This document shows positions 7,686 through 16,764 of a DNA stretch of 64,000 bases, in pieces (the first letter of the stretch is position 1; the number at the start of each line of letters is the position of its first letter). Location: the NCBI GenBank assembly GCA_046049675.1, contig JBJORA010000014.1:1-64000 (forward strand). The letters are read 5' to 3'. Source of the stretch: CAIXQW01 sp046049675. GTDB taxonomy: Bacteria > Bacteroidota > Bacteroidia > Chitinophagales > Chitinophagaceae. The notes beneath the pieces are model-generated. The model worked only from the letters and a program-made list of their open reading frames with translations. It was not told where the DNA came from and made no database searches. The translations under genes were made by a program, and so were the position numbers.

Positions 7686-10600
7686 ATGATTAAGCATTTA
7701 ACACAACACAATCAGCGTTCGCATGGCACTGCCTTGCTCAGAAAAGTTGCAAAGACAACTTCGCAGTTCAAAACAATTGTGCTAACAATAGCCTTAGGTT
7801 TGATGGCGATAAGCGCGCAAGCCGGTAGCGGTATTTTTGAAAGCTACGTCAAAATTGGTAGCACCTTTTACGATTTAGGAGCAACAACGGGTAACCCTGA
7901 TTTTCAGGGTGCGAGTTTGGGTGCTTTCACCAGTGGTGCAACAATCTCTCTAAATGGTGAGGTTAAGACATTCAAAAATGGTCCTGACAATATTTGTGGT
8001 GGTAGAATTTACTATTCGGTTTATCCTGCATCAGGCACACCTGGTACTTTTACTCAGTTAAACCTACCATTCCAGGCAAACTTATCTAATCCTGGCGATC
8101 AGCAGTGGGGTAACGGCGCAGCTGCTAGCATTTCGCTTGCTGGCTACACACCTGGCTCTTATAAGATCGCAGTTTATGTCGGCGATCAAGGAGACGCTGC
8201 AGGTGGTTGTACACAAGATCCTTTTCATGTTAGTAATAATGGCGGCGCTTATTGGATAGCTGATTTTACAGTAAGTGCGTTGACGGGCAATGTAGTTGTA
8301 ACTGCTACTGGAGGCACAACTGGTCCTACGTCGTATACAACTGTTTCTGCAGCTTTTGCCGCAATTAATGCTGGCACACACACTGGCGCATTAAGCATGT
8401 TCATCAACGGTAATGTAACAGAAACCGCTGCTTGTGTTTTGAATAGCTCAGGAGCAGGCACAGCCTCTTATACATCATTGGTGATAAGACCAACCGGCAC
8501 ATACACTATTTCAGGTCCAACTGTTACAGGTAGAGGTCTAATAGAGCTAAATGGTGCAGACAATGTAACAATTGATGGTTGCGCAACCATTGGTGGCACT
8601 ACGCGCAATTTGACATTTACCAACTCGGCGACTAGTACGCTTGGCTATACATCTGTAATACGCCTAGCAACTTTAGTGACAAGTCAAGTAAGCTGCGATA
8701 ATAATACGATTAGAAACTGTAACATAAACGGTAGCGCTACTTCTAGAAACACTTCATTAGCAACTAGTACAACAGGAGCAGAAAATACAACCTTTGGTAT
8801 TTATGCAGGAGGCAACGCGGGTGCAACTGCTGCTGCACCAGCTGCATTGACTTCTGTTACCTCAAACACAGCTCCTTCTGGCACCACTATCAATAATTTA
8901 ACTATTACTAACAATACTGTTAATGCTTGTGCTCGCGGTATTGTATTTAATGGTGCAGTTGCAACCGTTTGTCCTGGCACGTTAACAATTACACAAAATT
9001 TGGTAGGTGATCAGTCAAACAACACAGGTGTAGGACCTATTACCTCACCAACCACAACTGTGTATACTAAGGGTATATGGGTTGCTGGTGCCAGTAATTT
9101 GGCTATCAATAGCAATTCAGTCAAGAATATCTTGAGCTACGTTGGCACAGCAATGAATGGTATAGAATTGGTTAGTAGTATCGGTGCAACTGGAGCAGCA
9201 ATCAGCTTAAATAACAATACAATTTCTTACGTTGTAAATAATGGAACAAGTGGCGCAAATGGTATTCTTGTTAGTTCTGGTGCAGTAGGCTATAGTTGTA
9301 GCAACAATACAATATCAAATATTCAGACAGTAGGTGGGGCGAATGTAGCTGCGCTTAATCTAAGTCACTCGTCTACTACTACTTTCCCGACTGTCAATAG
9401 CAATAATATTCATAGCATATTCGCACTTAGTACAGCTGGATGGGCATCACGCGGCATTGTTATTAATTCTGGCAACGGATTTACCCTATCAAATAATATG
9501 ATCAGGAACCTTAATGCTTCAAATAACAACTCAACAACTAGCACTGTTTACGCTGTTAAGGGTATTGCTATCAATGCGGGGCTTAATCACAAAGTATTGC
9601 ATAATAGCGTTTACTTGAGTGGGGCGATGCTTGGTGCAAATGTAGTTGCTGACAACACAACTTGCTTAATGATAGCGGCCTCAAGCCTAACTGGCATTGA
9701 AGTTCGTAATAATATTTTTGCAAATAAAATGACCGGTGCTGCAGCAACTGTGCACGGGTGTATGCAGTTACCAAGTGGTGCCACGAGTTCAATGAACTTA
9801 AACTGCAATAACAATGCATATTACTTTGGCACAGCGGCCAATAGCTATGTTGGTATAGCGCATACAACATTCGCAAGCTATGCAAACTTGGCTGCGTTAA
9901 AAGCATACACACAAACCTTGTCTACAGCAGGCACTAATGACAATGCGTCTTATGCTTCTAATGGCAATCCAGCTTTCTTATCTACCAGTGATCTTCATTT
10001 AGATCCTGCAGCTAGCGATATTACTAGCCTAGAAAGTGCTGGAGCTGCTGCGGGCATTACTACTGACTTTGATGGGCAGACACGACCAAATAGTGGAGCC
10101 ACCATTCCTGATATTGGTGCAGATGAGATTGCACTTGCTGGTTGTACTGGTTTACCTAATGCAGGTACCTCGGCAGGTGGTGGAAATAAGTGTGTTGGTT
10201 CAACCGCAACACTTACTGCTTCTGGCTTAAGTACTGGTCCAGGAATTTCTTATCAGTGGAATGTGTCATCAACTAGTGGTGGCCCCTACACGCCTGTAAG
10301 CACAGGTACTGGCGCAACTACTGCTAGTTATACTACTGCTACTTTGGCCGCTGGTACATACTATTACGTGCTTACAACAACTTGTAGCACTTCAGGCTTG
10401 TCAAACAACACTAATGAACAAACAGTGGTGGTTAATGCTTTACCAGCTGTTGCTATTACTCCTTCTACGAGCTCAATTTGTAAGCCAATTGCTTCTTCTG
10501 TAACCCTGACTGCAAGCGGTGCGAGCACTTATGCATGGGCTCCAGCAAGTGTAACGAGCGCAACGGGAGCCACTACCAATGCTGTTCCTGCTGCTACAAC

Positions 10601-13600
10601 TACATATACCGTAACTGGGACTGATGCATTTGGCTGTACTTCTACATCATCCGCAGTTGTAAATGTTGCTTATGCCCCTTCAATTACATCTATTTCATCA
10701 ACGCCTGCTTCAATCTGTGCAGGTGCTACAGCTACACTTAATGCTAGTGCAAGCTATATACTTAATTCATCTGCGACGCCAGCAGGTTATGCTTTCAGTA
10801 GCGGCACGCAGACATATGCAAATTTAACAGGCGCAACAACTTCTACAGCAGTTGGCGATGATGGTACCCAAACAGGCGTAAGCCTTGGTTTTGGCTTCGA
10901 TTACTTTGGTACAAATTATACGTCTGTCACAATTAGTACTAATGGCGTACTTTTCTTTGGCGCTATTCCTTCCTTGCATTATACTAATGACTTAGCAACT
11001 AAGACGCTAAGCCTTGGCGCTATGTGGGATGATAACAATGCATCTACAGGTACTGTGCGTTACCTTACTACAGGTACTACCCCGAATCGTAAATTTACAG
11101 TAGAGTGGTTTAATACTGCAATTGGTGGCGGTGGTGCAACTGCAAGCTCAACTAACCAGTATCAAATAACATTGCATGAGGGCACTAATAAAATCAGTTT
11201 CAACTATGGTTCACTTACGAGTGCAAATGGTATAAGTGCATCAGTTGGCATTAGTGGTGGTACCGCTGGTCAATTCGTTAGTGTAACACCAGGCGCAACG
11301 GCCACAGCTTCTACTTCTACGGCAAACAATGGCATTGCTGCCGTTACAGACATGCCAAGTGGTACTTTGTACGAATTTACACCAAATACAACTGTTCCGG
11401 TGACAAACTTTGATTGGCAGCTTGCAAGTGATATAAGTGGTTCAAATACGATTTCGAATCCTACAACGATTGCATTATCTGCTAACACAACATATACAGT
11501 TACTGCGAATAATGCAGGTTGTCTTAGTACAACAACCGTAAGTGTTGCTGTAGGAAGCCCTTTGGTTTGCAATACACCTACAGTAAGTGGATTACCATGT
11601 ACAGGAAGTCAGCAGGTTACAGCAAATGTAAGTGGCGGTGGTAGCCCTTACACGTATGCTTGGACAGAAGATGGCAATCCGTTTGGCGGAAACACTGCTT
11701 CTATTACGGCTAGTGCTGGTACACATGACTATGCAGTTAATATTACTGATGGTTGTGGTGCAAATTGCTCATCATCACTACTGGCACTTACTACATATGA
11801 TGTTCCAACAGTGACAGCAAGCACCAACGCACCAGTTTGTGCTGGCCAGATGCTAACAGTTTCAGCTAGTGCTAGTATACCGTCAACTTATGCGTGGTCT
11901 GGGCCATCTAGTTTTGTTGGTGCTGCTAGTACGGAAACAGTTACCGCTACAGCAGCTTTGACCAATAGCGGCACTTACACAGTGGTAGCAGCTAACGCTA
12001 GTCAAGCTGCATGTACAGCTCAATCTACAGTTAGCGTTCAGGTGCTTCCTCTACCTGCGGTTGCTGCTTTTGCAACACCTTCTTCATTTTGTTTAGGTGG
12101 TAGTTCTGTATTAAGTATTTCAAACACTGCAGCTACGCCATACTGTACACCTACTGTAACAAATAACAATTGCGCAAACAGTGATGAGTTCATTAGCAAT
12201 GTCACTTTTGCTGGCATCAACAATAGCACTACATGCGACGCGATTGCTTATAAGGACTACACTTCACAAGTTGCGAATGTCGTAGCAGGTACTGCATACA
12301 CTTTGAACTTTACTAATGGTTTTGGTTACTCAGGTGACCAAGGTCGCGTTTGGATTGACCTAAATGACAATGGCGTATTTACTGATGTTGGCGAAGCATT
12401 TGTAACAGGAGCTGGTACAACACCAACCAACTATAACATCCCAATTGTAATTCCTACCTCAACGCCTGATGGCTTGCATAGAATGAGAGTGCGCCTAAGT
12501 TACACTGGTACAATGGATCCTTGTAGCAATATGAGCTATGGAGAAATTGAAGACTATACGGTATCTGTAACTGGTGGTGTTAGCTATGTTTGGACTCCTG
12601 GCCTAAGTGCTGGTTCAGTAACAACAGTTACCCCTACAGCTAGTACAATTTATACTGTAACAGCAACAACAAGCGTTGGCGGGTGTGCTGCTTCTAGTAC
12701 TGTTAGTGTATCTGTGCAACCAGTTCCTGTAATTGACAGTGTAATCACAAACCAAGGTTGTCATGGAGCAAACGACAAGACGATAGAGGTTTATGCTAGT
12801 CCTGCAGGTACATACACATATGCTATTAATCCAAATGTTGGTACAACTATCGTTGGTTTTGATAATATTTTCACAGAATTACCGGCAGGTACATACACAG
12901 TAAGTGTTACTGATGGTACTTGTGCAGCTACTTCAGTTGTAACAATCAACGATCCTGCTGCCGTTGTAGCAAGTGCTACTCAAACTGCTCAACCTACATG
13001 TTTTGGAGGCGCAAATGGTGAGATAACAATTAGTGCGGTTGGTGGTATTGTAACAGGTCCATACACAATAGACTGGTATTTGACTCCTGGTACAATTGAC
13101 ATTTCTGGTGCTGTTAATTCTGGTGTAAGTGCAACAAGTGCTGCAAGCTACACAGTGGTAGTAGGAGATGACAATGGTTGTACTGATACACTTACTAGTC
13201 TTAGCTTTACACAACCGTCGCTATTAACTGGTAGCAGTGCTCACACAGCTTGTAATACACTTACAGTTGGTGGTCAGACATACACAGCTAGTGGTACACA
13301 TAATGTAACATATACAAATGCTGCAGGTTGCGATTCAGTTCATACTTACACTGTAACAATCAACTACAGCAATACTGGTAGCAGTACTCACACAGCATGT
13401 AACACAATTACATTGCCTAGTGGTACTCATACAACAAGTGGTGCTTACACAGCAACGTTTACAAATGCTGCTGGTTGTGATAGCGTACATACATACAACG
13501 TAACTATTAACTACAGCAACACAGGTAGCAGTACTCACACAGCATGTAACACAATTACATTGCCTAGTGGTACTCATACAACAAGTGGTGCTTACACAGC

Positions 13601-15206
13601 AACGTTTACAAATGCTGCTGGTTGTGATAGCGTACACACATACAACGTAACAATCAACTATAGCAATGCAGGTAGCAGCTCTCATACAGCTTGTAATACA
13701 CTTACAGTTGGTGGTCAGACATACACAGCTAGCGGTACACATAATGTAACATATACAAATGCTGCAGGTTGCGATTCAGTTCACACTTACACTGTAACAA
13801 TCAACTACAGCAATACTGGTAGCAGTGCTCACACAGCTTGTAATACACTTACAGTTGGTGGTCAGACATACACAGCTAGCGGTACACATAATGTAACATA
13901 TACAAACGCTGCAGGTTGCGATTCAGTTCACACTTATACAGTAACAATCAACTACAGCAATACTGGTAGCAGTTCTCACACAGCTTGTAATACACTTACA
14001 GTTGGTGGTCAGACATACACAGCTAGCGGTACACACAATGTAACATATACAAATGCTGCAGGTTGCGATTCAGTTCATACTTATACTGTAACAATCAACT
14101 ACAGCAGTACTGGCAGCAGTACTCACACAGCATGTAACACAATTACATTGCCTAGTGGTACTCACACAACAAGCGGTGCTTACACAGCAACCTTTACAAA
14201 TGCAGTAGGTTGCGATAGCGTTCACACTTACAACGTAACAATCAACAACAGCGCTTCAACTACAACTAGCGTAACGGCACCATTTACTTACACATTACCT
14301 TGGGGTACTGTGGTTACGGCAAGTGGCACTTACACTAATATGTATAGCACAGTTGCAGGTTGTGACAGTTTAGTAACAATCAATCTTACAATTTCAGGTG
14401 TTCGTGTAAGTCCAAAAGCTTACCTATCAGGTCCATTGTCTAGCACTGGTTCTACAATGACAGACAACTTGCGTAGTTTGAATTTGGTACCATTGACTGA
14501 GCCTTATGGCACTATGAATAGTTCAATCAATCCATATACTAACGTGTATACACATGTCGGCGGTGGCGGCGGAGAAACTGTTTCTCCTGCAATCTTAGCT
14601 AATACAGGTAACAACGCAATAGTTGATTGGGTATTCTTACAGTTACATAGCAGTACAGCTAGCGGTGCAGTTGTTGCTACGCGTAGTGCTTTGATTCAGC
14701 GTGACGGTGACATCGTAGAAGTAGATGGTGTTAGCCCAGTTGAATTCCCTAACGTGGCTCCAGGCAACTACCACTTAAGCGTTAAGCACCGTAACCATGC
14801 TGGTGTTCTAACAAACGCAAGCGTGGCATTGGGTGCGACTGCAACAGCTGTTGACTTTACAAGCACTAGCCTTGCATTATTTACTCGCCCTGCGCCTGCT
14901 AACAATGCAGCTCCTCTAAGCGGTGCAGCTCGTACAATAGGTACAGTGCGTGCATTGTATGCTGGTAACTGCGGTATTGCTACAAAACCACAAGACAGAA
15001 TTATCACGTACAACAGTACAACAGCATCTGATCGTTATGCATTATTGACTGCTGCTCCTGGCACTAGCACAATCAATGGTTATAGCGTATTTGACTGTGA
15101 TATGAATGGTCTTGCACGTTTCAATGGTCTTACGCCTGATCGTCTAGTAATTCTTGCAAATTGCTTGAATTCTAATACGCTAATTATCCACGAGCAATTG
15201 CCATAG
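7686..15206 (+). CDS. Giant secreted repeat protein (adhesin-like, 2506 aa)
   Basis: This is a 2506-residue extracellular protein. The signal peptide is long: a basic N-terminus, then a hydrophobic core to about residue 46 (ending SAQAG). Regions in order are a beta-sandwich-like start, an Asn/Thr-rich parallel beta-helix (about 200-820), immunoglobulin-like segments with paired Cys, a lectin-like or jelly-roll segment near 1020-1235, a GEVED domain (about 1485-1630, with the Asp-rich VWIDLNDNGVFTDVGEAF motif), and then seven 49-residue repeats (1850-2192) plus one decayed copy. The C-terminal 265 residues resemble the DWVFLQL / ALIQRDGDIVEVDG module found at the ends of other Bacteroidota surface proteins, followed by a dockerin-like Asp/Asn block. 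No classical T9SS type A or B signal is present. It is probably a surface adhesin or matrix protein. It is monocistronic, with its own promoter and terminator. Confidence 0.85.
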   Translation: MIKHLTQHNQRSHGTALLRKVAKTTSQFKTIVLTIALGLMAISAQAGSGIFESYVKIGSTFYDLGATTGNPDFQGASLGAFTSGATISLNGEVKTFKNGPDNICGGRIYYSVYPASGTPGTFTQLNLPFQANLSNPGDQQWGNGAAASISLAGYTPGSYKIAVYVGDQGDAAGGCTQDPFHVSNNGGAYWIADFTVSALTGNVVVTATGGTTGPTSYTTVSAAFAAINAGTHTGALSMFINGNVTETAACVLNSSGAGTASYTSLVIRPTGTYTISGPTVTGRGLIELNGADNVTIDGCATIGGTTRNLTFTNSATSTLGYTSVIRLATLVTSQVSCDNNTIRNCNINGSATSRNTSLATSTTGAENTTFGIYAGGNAGATAAAPAALTSVTSNTAPSGTTINNLTITNNTVNACARGIVFNGAVATVCPGTLTITQNLVGDQSNNTGVGPITSPTTTVYTKGIWVAGASNLAINSNSVKNILSYVGTAMNGIELVSSIGATGAAISLNNNTISYVVNNGTSGANGILVSSGAVGYSCSNNTISNIQTVGGANVAALNLSHSSTTTFPTVNSNNIHSIFALSTAGWASRGIVINSGNGFTLSNNMIRNLNASNNNSTTSTVYAVKGIAINAGLNHKVLHNSVYLSGAMLGANVVADNTTCLMIAASSLTGIEVRNNIFANKMTGAAATVHGCMQLPSGATSSMNLNCNNNAYYFGTAANSYVGIAHTTFASYANLAALKAYTQTLSTAGTNDNASYASNGNPAFLSTSDLHLDPAASDITSLESAGAAAGITTDFDGQTRPNSGATIPDIGADEIALAGCTGLPNAGTSAGGGNKCVGSTATLTASGLSTGPGISYQWNVSSTSGGPYTPVSTGTGATTASYTTATLAAGTYYYVLTTTCSTSGLSNNTNEQTVVVNALPAVAITPSTSSICKPIASSVTLTASGASTYAWAPASVTSATGATTNAVPAATTTYTVTGTDAFGCTSTSSAVVNVAYAPSITSISSTPASICAGATATLNASASYILNSSATPAGYAFSSGTQTYANLTGATTSTAVGDDGTQTGVSLGFGFDYFGTNYTSVTISTNGVLFFGAIPSLHYTNDLATKTLSLGAMWDDNNASTGTVRYLTTGTTPNRKFTVEWFNTAIGGGGATASSTNQYQITLHEGTNKISFNYGSLTSANGISASVGISGGTAGQFVSVTPGATATASTSTANNGIAAVTDMPSGTLYEFTPNTTVPVTNFDWQLASDISGSNTISNPTTIALSANTTYTVTANNAGCLSTTTVSVAVGSPLVCNTPTVSGLPCTGSQQVTANVSGGGSPYTYAWTEDGNPFGGNTASITASAGTHDYAVNITDGCGANCSSSLLALTTYDVPTVTASTNAPVCAGQMLTVSASASIPSTYAWSGPSSFVGAASTETVTATAALTNSGTYTVVAANASQAACTAQSTVSVQVLPLPAVAAFATPSSFCLGGSSVLSISNTAATPYCTPTVTNNNCANSDEFISNVTFAGINNSTTCDAIAYKDYTSQVANVVAGTAYTLNFTNGFGYSGDQGRVWIDLNDNGVFTDVGEAFVTGAGTTPTNYNIPIVIPTSTPDGLHRMRVRLSYTGTMDPCSNMSYGEIEDYTVSVTGGVSYVWTPGLSAGSVTTVTPTASTIYTVTATTSVGGCAASSTVSVSVQPVPVIDSVITNQGCHGANDKTIEVYASPAGTYTYAINPNVGTTIVGFDNIFTELPAGTYTVSVTDGTCAATSVVTINDPAAVVASATQTAQPTCFGGANGEITISAVGGIVTGPYTIDWYLTPGTIDISGAVNSGVSATSAASYTVVVGDDNGCTDTLTSLSFTQPSLLTGSSAHTACNTLTVGGQTYTASGTHNVTYTNAAGCDSVHTYTVTINYSNTGSSTHTACNTITLPSGTHTTSGAYTATFTNAAGCDSVHTYNVTINYSNTGSSTHTACNTITLPSGTHTTSGAYTATFTNAAGCDSVHTYNVTINYSNAGSSSHTACNTLTVGGQTYTASGTHNVTYTNAAGCDSVHTYTVTINYSNTGSSAHTACNTLTVGGQTYTASGTHNVTYTNAAGCDSVHTYTVTINYSNTGSSSHTACNTLTVGGQTYTASGTHNVTYTNAAGCDSVHTYTVTINYSSTGSSTHTACNTITLPSGTHTTSGAYTATFTNAVGCDSVHTYNVTINNSASTTTSVTAPFTYTLPWGTVVTASGTYTNMYSTVAGCDSLVTINLTISGVRVSPKAYLSGPLSSTGSTMTDNLRSLNLVPLTEPYGTMNSSINPYTNVYTHVGGGGGETVSPAILANTGNNAIVDWVFLQLHSSTASGAVVATRSALIQRDGDIVEVDGVSPVEFPNVAPGNYHLSVKHRNHAGVLTNASVALGATATAVDFTSTSLALFTRPAPANNAAPLSGAARTIGTVRALYAGNCGIATKPQDRIITYNSTTASDRYALLTAAPGTSTINGYSVFDCDMNGLARFNGLTPDRLVILANCLNSNTLIIHEQLP
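13233..14261 (+). repeat. Seven tandem 147-bp coding repeats (types A-B-B-A-A-A-B)
   Basis: In-frame units start at 13233, 13380, 13527, 13674, 13821, 13968 and 14115, each exactly 147 bp (49 residues). Two versions alternate. Type A contains NTLTVGGQTYTASGTHNVTY and type B contains NTITLPSGTHTTSGAYTATF; both share GCDSVHTY. Units 2 and 3 are identical over roughly their first 108 bases, which indicates recent duplication. A degenerate eighth unit follows (to about 14399). Confidence 0.97.
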
Positions 15207-15233
15207 GTAAAGCAACGATTCTAAGTTAAATGC

Positions 15234-15267
15234 AAAGCCCTTGTCAGTTTACTGGCAAGGGCTTTTT
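15234..15267 (+). terminator. Intrinsic terminator of giant gene
   Basis: A 14-bp stem (15234-15247 with 15252-15265, one G-T pair) carries a TTTA loop and is followed by T residues. It is the strongest hairpin in the window and lies 28 bases after the stop codon. Confidence 0.93.
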
Positions 15268-15292
15268 AATGTGGTTTAATGGTTATGCCTAA

Positions 15293-15300
15293 AGTATTTT
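15293..15300. repeat. Left target-site duplication (AGTATTTT)
   Basis: This 8-bp sequence directly abuts the left terminal repeat and is repeated exactly at the right end. Confidence 0.8.
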
Positions 15301-15411
15301 AATGATTGTCCGCTAAGCCACACCAAGTAGCAACTAGTAAAAAGTTTGCAACCTCATATTTACTGATAGGTTTTGTGTTAGGGACCTTGTACGTGTGCGC
15401 ATGGGTTTTCC

Positions 15412-15451
15412 TTTCTTTTGTCTTGGCACAAAAGAAACAAAAAGCCAAGAC
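15412..15451. repeat. Overlapping, mutually exclusive hairpins inside the element
   Basis: TTTCTTTTGT (15412-15421) pairs perfectly with 15428-15437 (10 bp, 6-base loop). GTCTTGGC (15420-15427), which occupies that loop, pairs perfectly with 15444-15451 (8 bp, 16-base loop). Both stems cannot form at once. I recall similar sequence as scattered intergenic repeats in other Bacteroidota genomes, but cannot verify this here. Confidence 0.8.
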
Positions 15452-15628
15452 TTAGAAATATGTTCGCGAAAATCAAGCTCACGCACTAGGCCATCACGCC
15501 GCGGCGGACTGAGGCGCCAAGGCTTCGCATCAAATAGTGGCTTCGCTTATGGGGCGCTGAACCTGCTGACACAAAGCCCAACCCTTCCTAGTGCTGTGAA
15601 CTGATTTTCTGCTCCATATTTCTAGGTC
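15449..15628. repeat. Internal 14-bp inverted repeat pair
   Basis: GACTTAGAAATATG (15449-15462) and CATATTTCTAGGTC (15615-15628) are reverse complements with one mismatch. They bracket a more GC-rich 150-bp core, suggesting a nested older unit or a folded RNA. A further small palindrome, GCTCCAGAGGAGC, lies at 15707-15719. Confidence 0.65.
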
Positions 15629-15850
15629 GGTCTAGGCTTCGCATTGGCATGCTGTTGCGTGCTGCCAATTGCAAAGAGTGACATCGCTGATTTGTGCCTA
15701 AACTAAGCTCCAGAGGAGCCATAATGTTTATAGAAATAGGTATTAAGGTTGTATGTAGCTCGTAGGTGCTGGCTGTTAGTTCAAGAAAAAGGCTGCGAGG
15801 AAAATAATCACCACATTTTAGAAAGTGGTGCAGCTTAGCGGACAGTCATT

Positions 15851-15858
15851 AGTATTTT
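15851..15858. repeat. Right target-site duplication (AGTATTTT)
   Basis: This is an exact copy of the 8 bases at 15293-15300, directly abutting the right terminal repeat. Confidence 0.8.
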
Positions 15859-16113
15859 TGTTGAAATTCACTGCTCAAGAAAAGATAACAGTATTGAGTG
15901 CCGCAATACTTAAAGAGCAACTAGTTGTATACTTGAATTTCATTGAGTAGTATAAAACTCAAGACTTGGCCATTATATTGGTGGCAAATTTGTCATCATA
16001 GCGAATAAGTGCATCTAAAACTTTGCTAACAAGACCTAGAATGCATATTAGCCCCAAAATACCATTCAAGTTTGGTAAAGAATCTTTTATCTTGCATGAA
16101 AATTATTCAAGAA

Positions 16114-16512
16114 ATGAAAAAGTTATTATTTGTATTAAGCCTTGTATGCATCACCTATTTTGCGCAAGCACAACAAGCGGCACCTGAGTATGTTTATTGC
16201 GAACTAACAGAAGTGCCAAGACCTTTCAGCACCAAAGTAAACATTGTAGTAGATTATGGCCAGGCGATGAAGTGGTTTGCCGATAATCGTTTGCGCGATG
16301 AAGAAAGTGGTGAGATTAAGAAATTCAATAGCATGATTGAAGCACTTAACTACATGAATGGACAAGGCTGGGAATTTGTACAAGCGCTAATCGTACCAAC
16401 TGGAACTTCTACAACTAGCGGTGGTGGCTGGAACGGTAATCGCTTATATATACTAAAGCGCAAACTAACTGACTCCGAAAAAGCCGAGTGGCAAAAGAAC
16501 AGCAATAAATAA
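16114..16512 (+). CDS. Small secreted protein, DUF4177-like
   Basis: This is a 132-residue protein with a signal peptide (MKKLLFVLSL..., cleaved near AQAQQ, about residue 20). The mature part has the pattern ALNYMNGQGWEFVQALIV followed by a Gly/Thr-rich turn and LYILKRKL. That resembles the small beta-sheet proteins annotated DUF4177 (a helix, QGWELV, then a final strand). The longest frame opens at a TTG at 16072, but the ATG at 16114 gives a normal signal peptide. It stands alone with its own terminator. Function is unknown; a periplasmic or secreted location is inferred from the signal. Confidence 0.7.
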   Translation: MKKLLFVLSLVCITYFAQAQQAAPEYVYCELTEVPRPFSTKVNIVVDYGQAMKWFADNRLRDEESGEIKKFNSMIEALNYMNGQGWEFVQALIVPTGTSTTSGGGWNGNRLYILKRKLTDSEKAEWQKNSNK

Positions 16513-16544
16513 TTCTACAGCTTTTAAGTTAAGCGAACTTAATT

Positions 16545-16578
16545 TGCCGTGCTTTTGAAAAGGTACGGCATTTTTTTT
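16545..16578 (+). terminator. Intrinsic terminator
   Basis: An 11-bp stem (16545-16555 with 16560-16570, two G-T pairs) is followed by eight T. It lies 32 bases after the small secreted protein gene. Confidence 0.9.
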
Positions 16579-16764
16579 ACCTGTTACTTTTACCTATACA
16601 AATACATTGTATGTAAACAGAAGCTTCTACTTACACAAGGATTTTAGATAGAAATTATCGACTAGATTCCTAAGACAATATTCCTCACACATTGCCTTCA
16701 GCAGCACGAGTTTGGTAGTGTTAGCTCGCCGTTTTGCTAAAAGGTATTTCTTGACCGCTTGGTA

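Larger units (their letters stand above)
15301..15850. mobile_element. MITE-like non-autonomous element, 550 bp
   Basis: The two ends are inverted repeats: 15301-15325 and 15826-15850 match at 22 of 25 positions when one is reverse-complemented, with the shared core TGTCCGCTAAGC. Immediately outside the ends is an 8-bp direct repeat, AGTATTTT, at 15293-15300 and 15851-15858, as expected for a target-site duplication. No transposase-sized frame lies inside. The interior holds inverted repeats (see the separate entries) and a 69-codon frame at 15395-15604 that looks non-coding. It would need a transposase supplied in trans. I cannot name the transposase family from the ends alone; several families make 8-bp duplications. 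Confidence 0.85.
15207..16113. other. 907-base gene-free region around the MITE-like element
   Basis: Contents are the terminator of the giant gene, the MITE-like element with its target duplications, and about 255 AT-rich bases (15859-16113) before the next gene. In those last bases I see no clear promoter with both halves and no RNA gene. Confidence 0.6.

Noticed and set aside
13335..13742. Cys/Thr-rich 135-codon frame on the minus strand
   Set aside because: It is the antisense shadow of the 147-bp repeats; the periodic Cys comes from the repeat sequence, and the plus-strand gene explains the region.
13233..14261. Possible CRISPR-like periodic repeat
   Set aside because: Units are 147 bp, contiguous, in frame and encode a shared protein motif. 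There are no unique spacers.
15395..15604. 69-codon open frame inside the MITE-like element
   Set aside because: It covers the internal hairpins and inverted repeats, has an odd Arg/Ser-rich composition and no recognisable domain. It is explained by the repeat structure.
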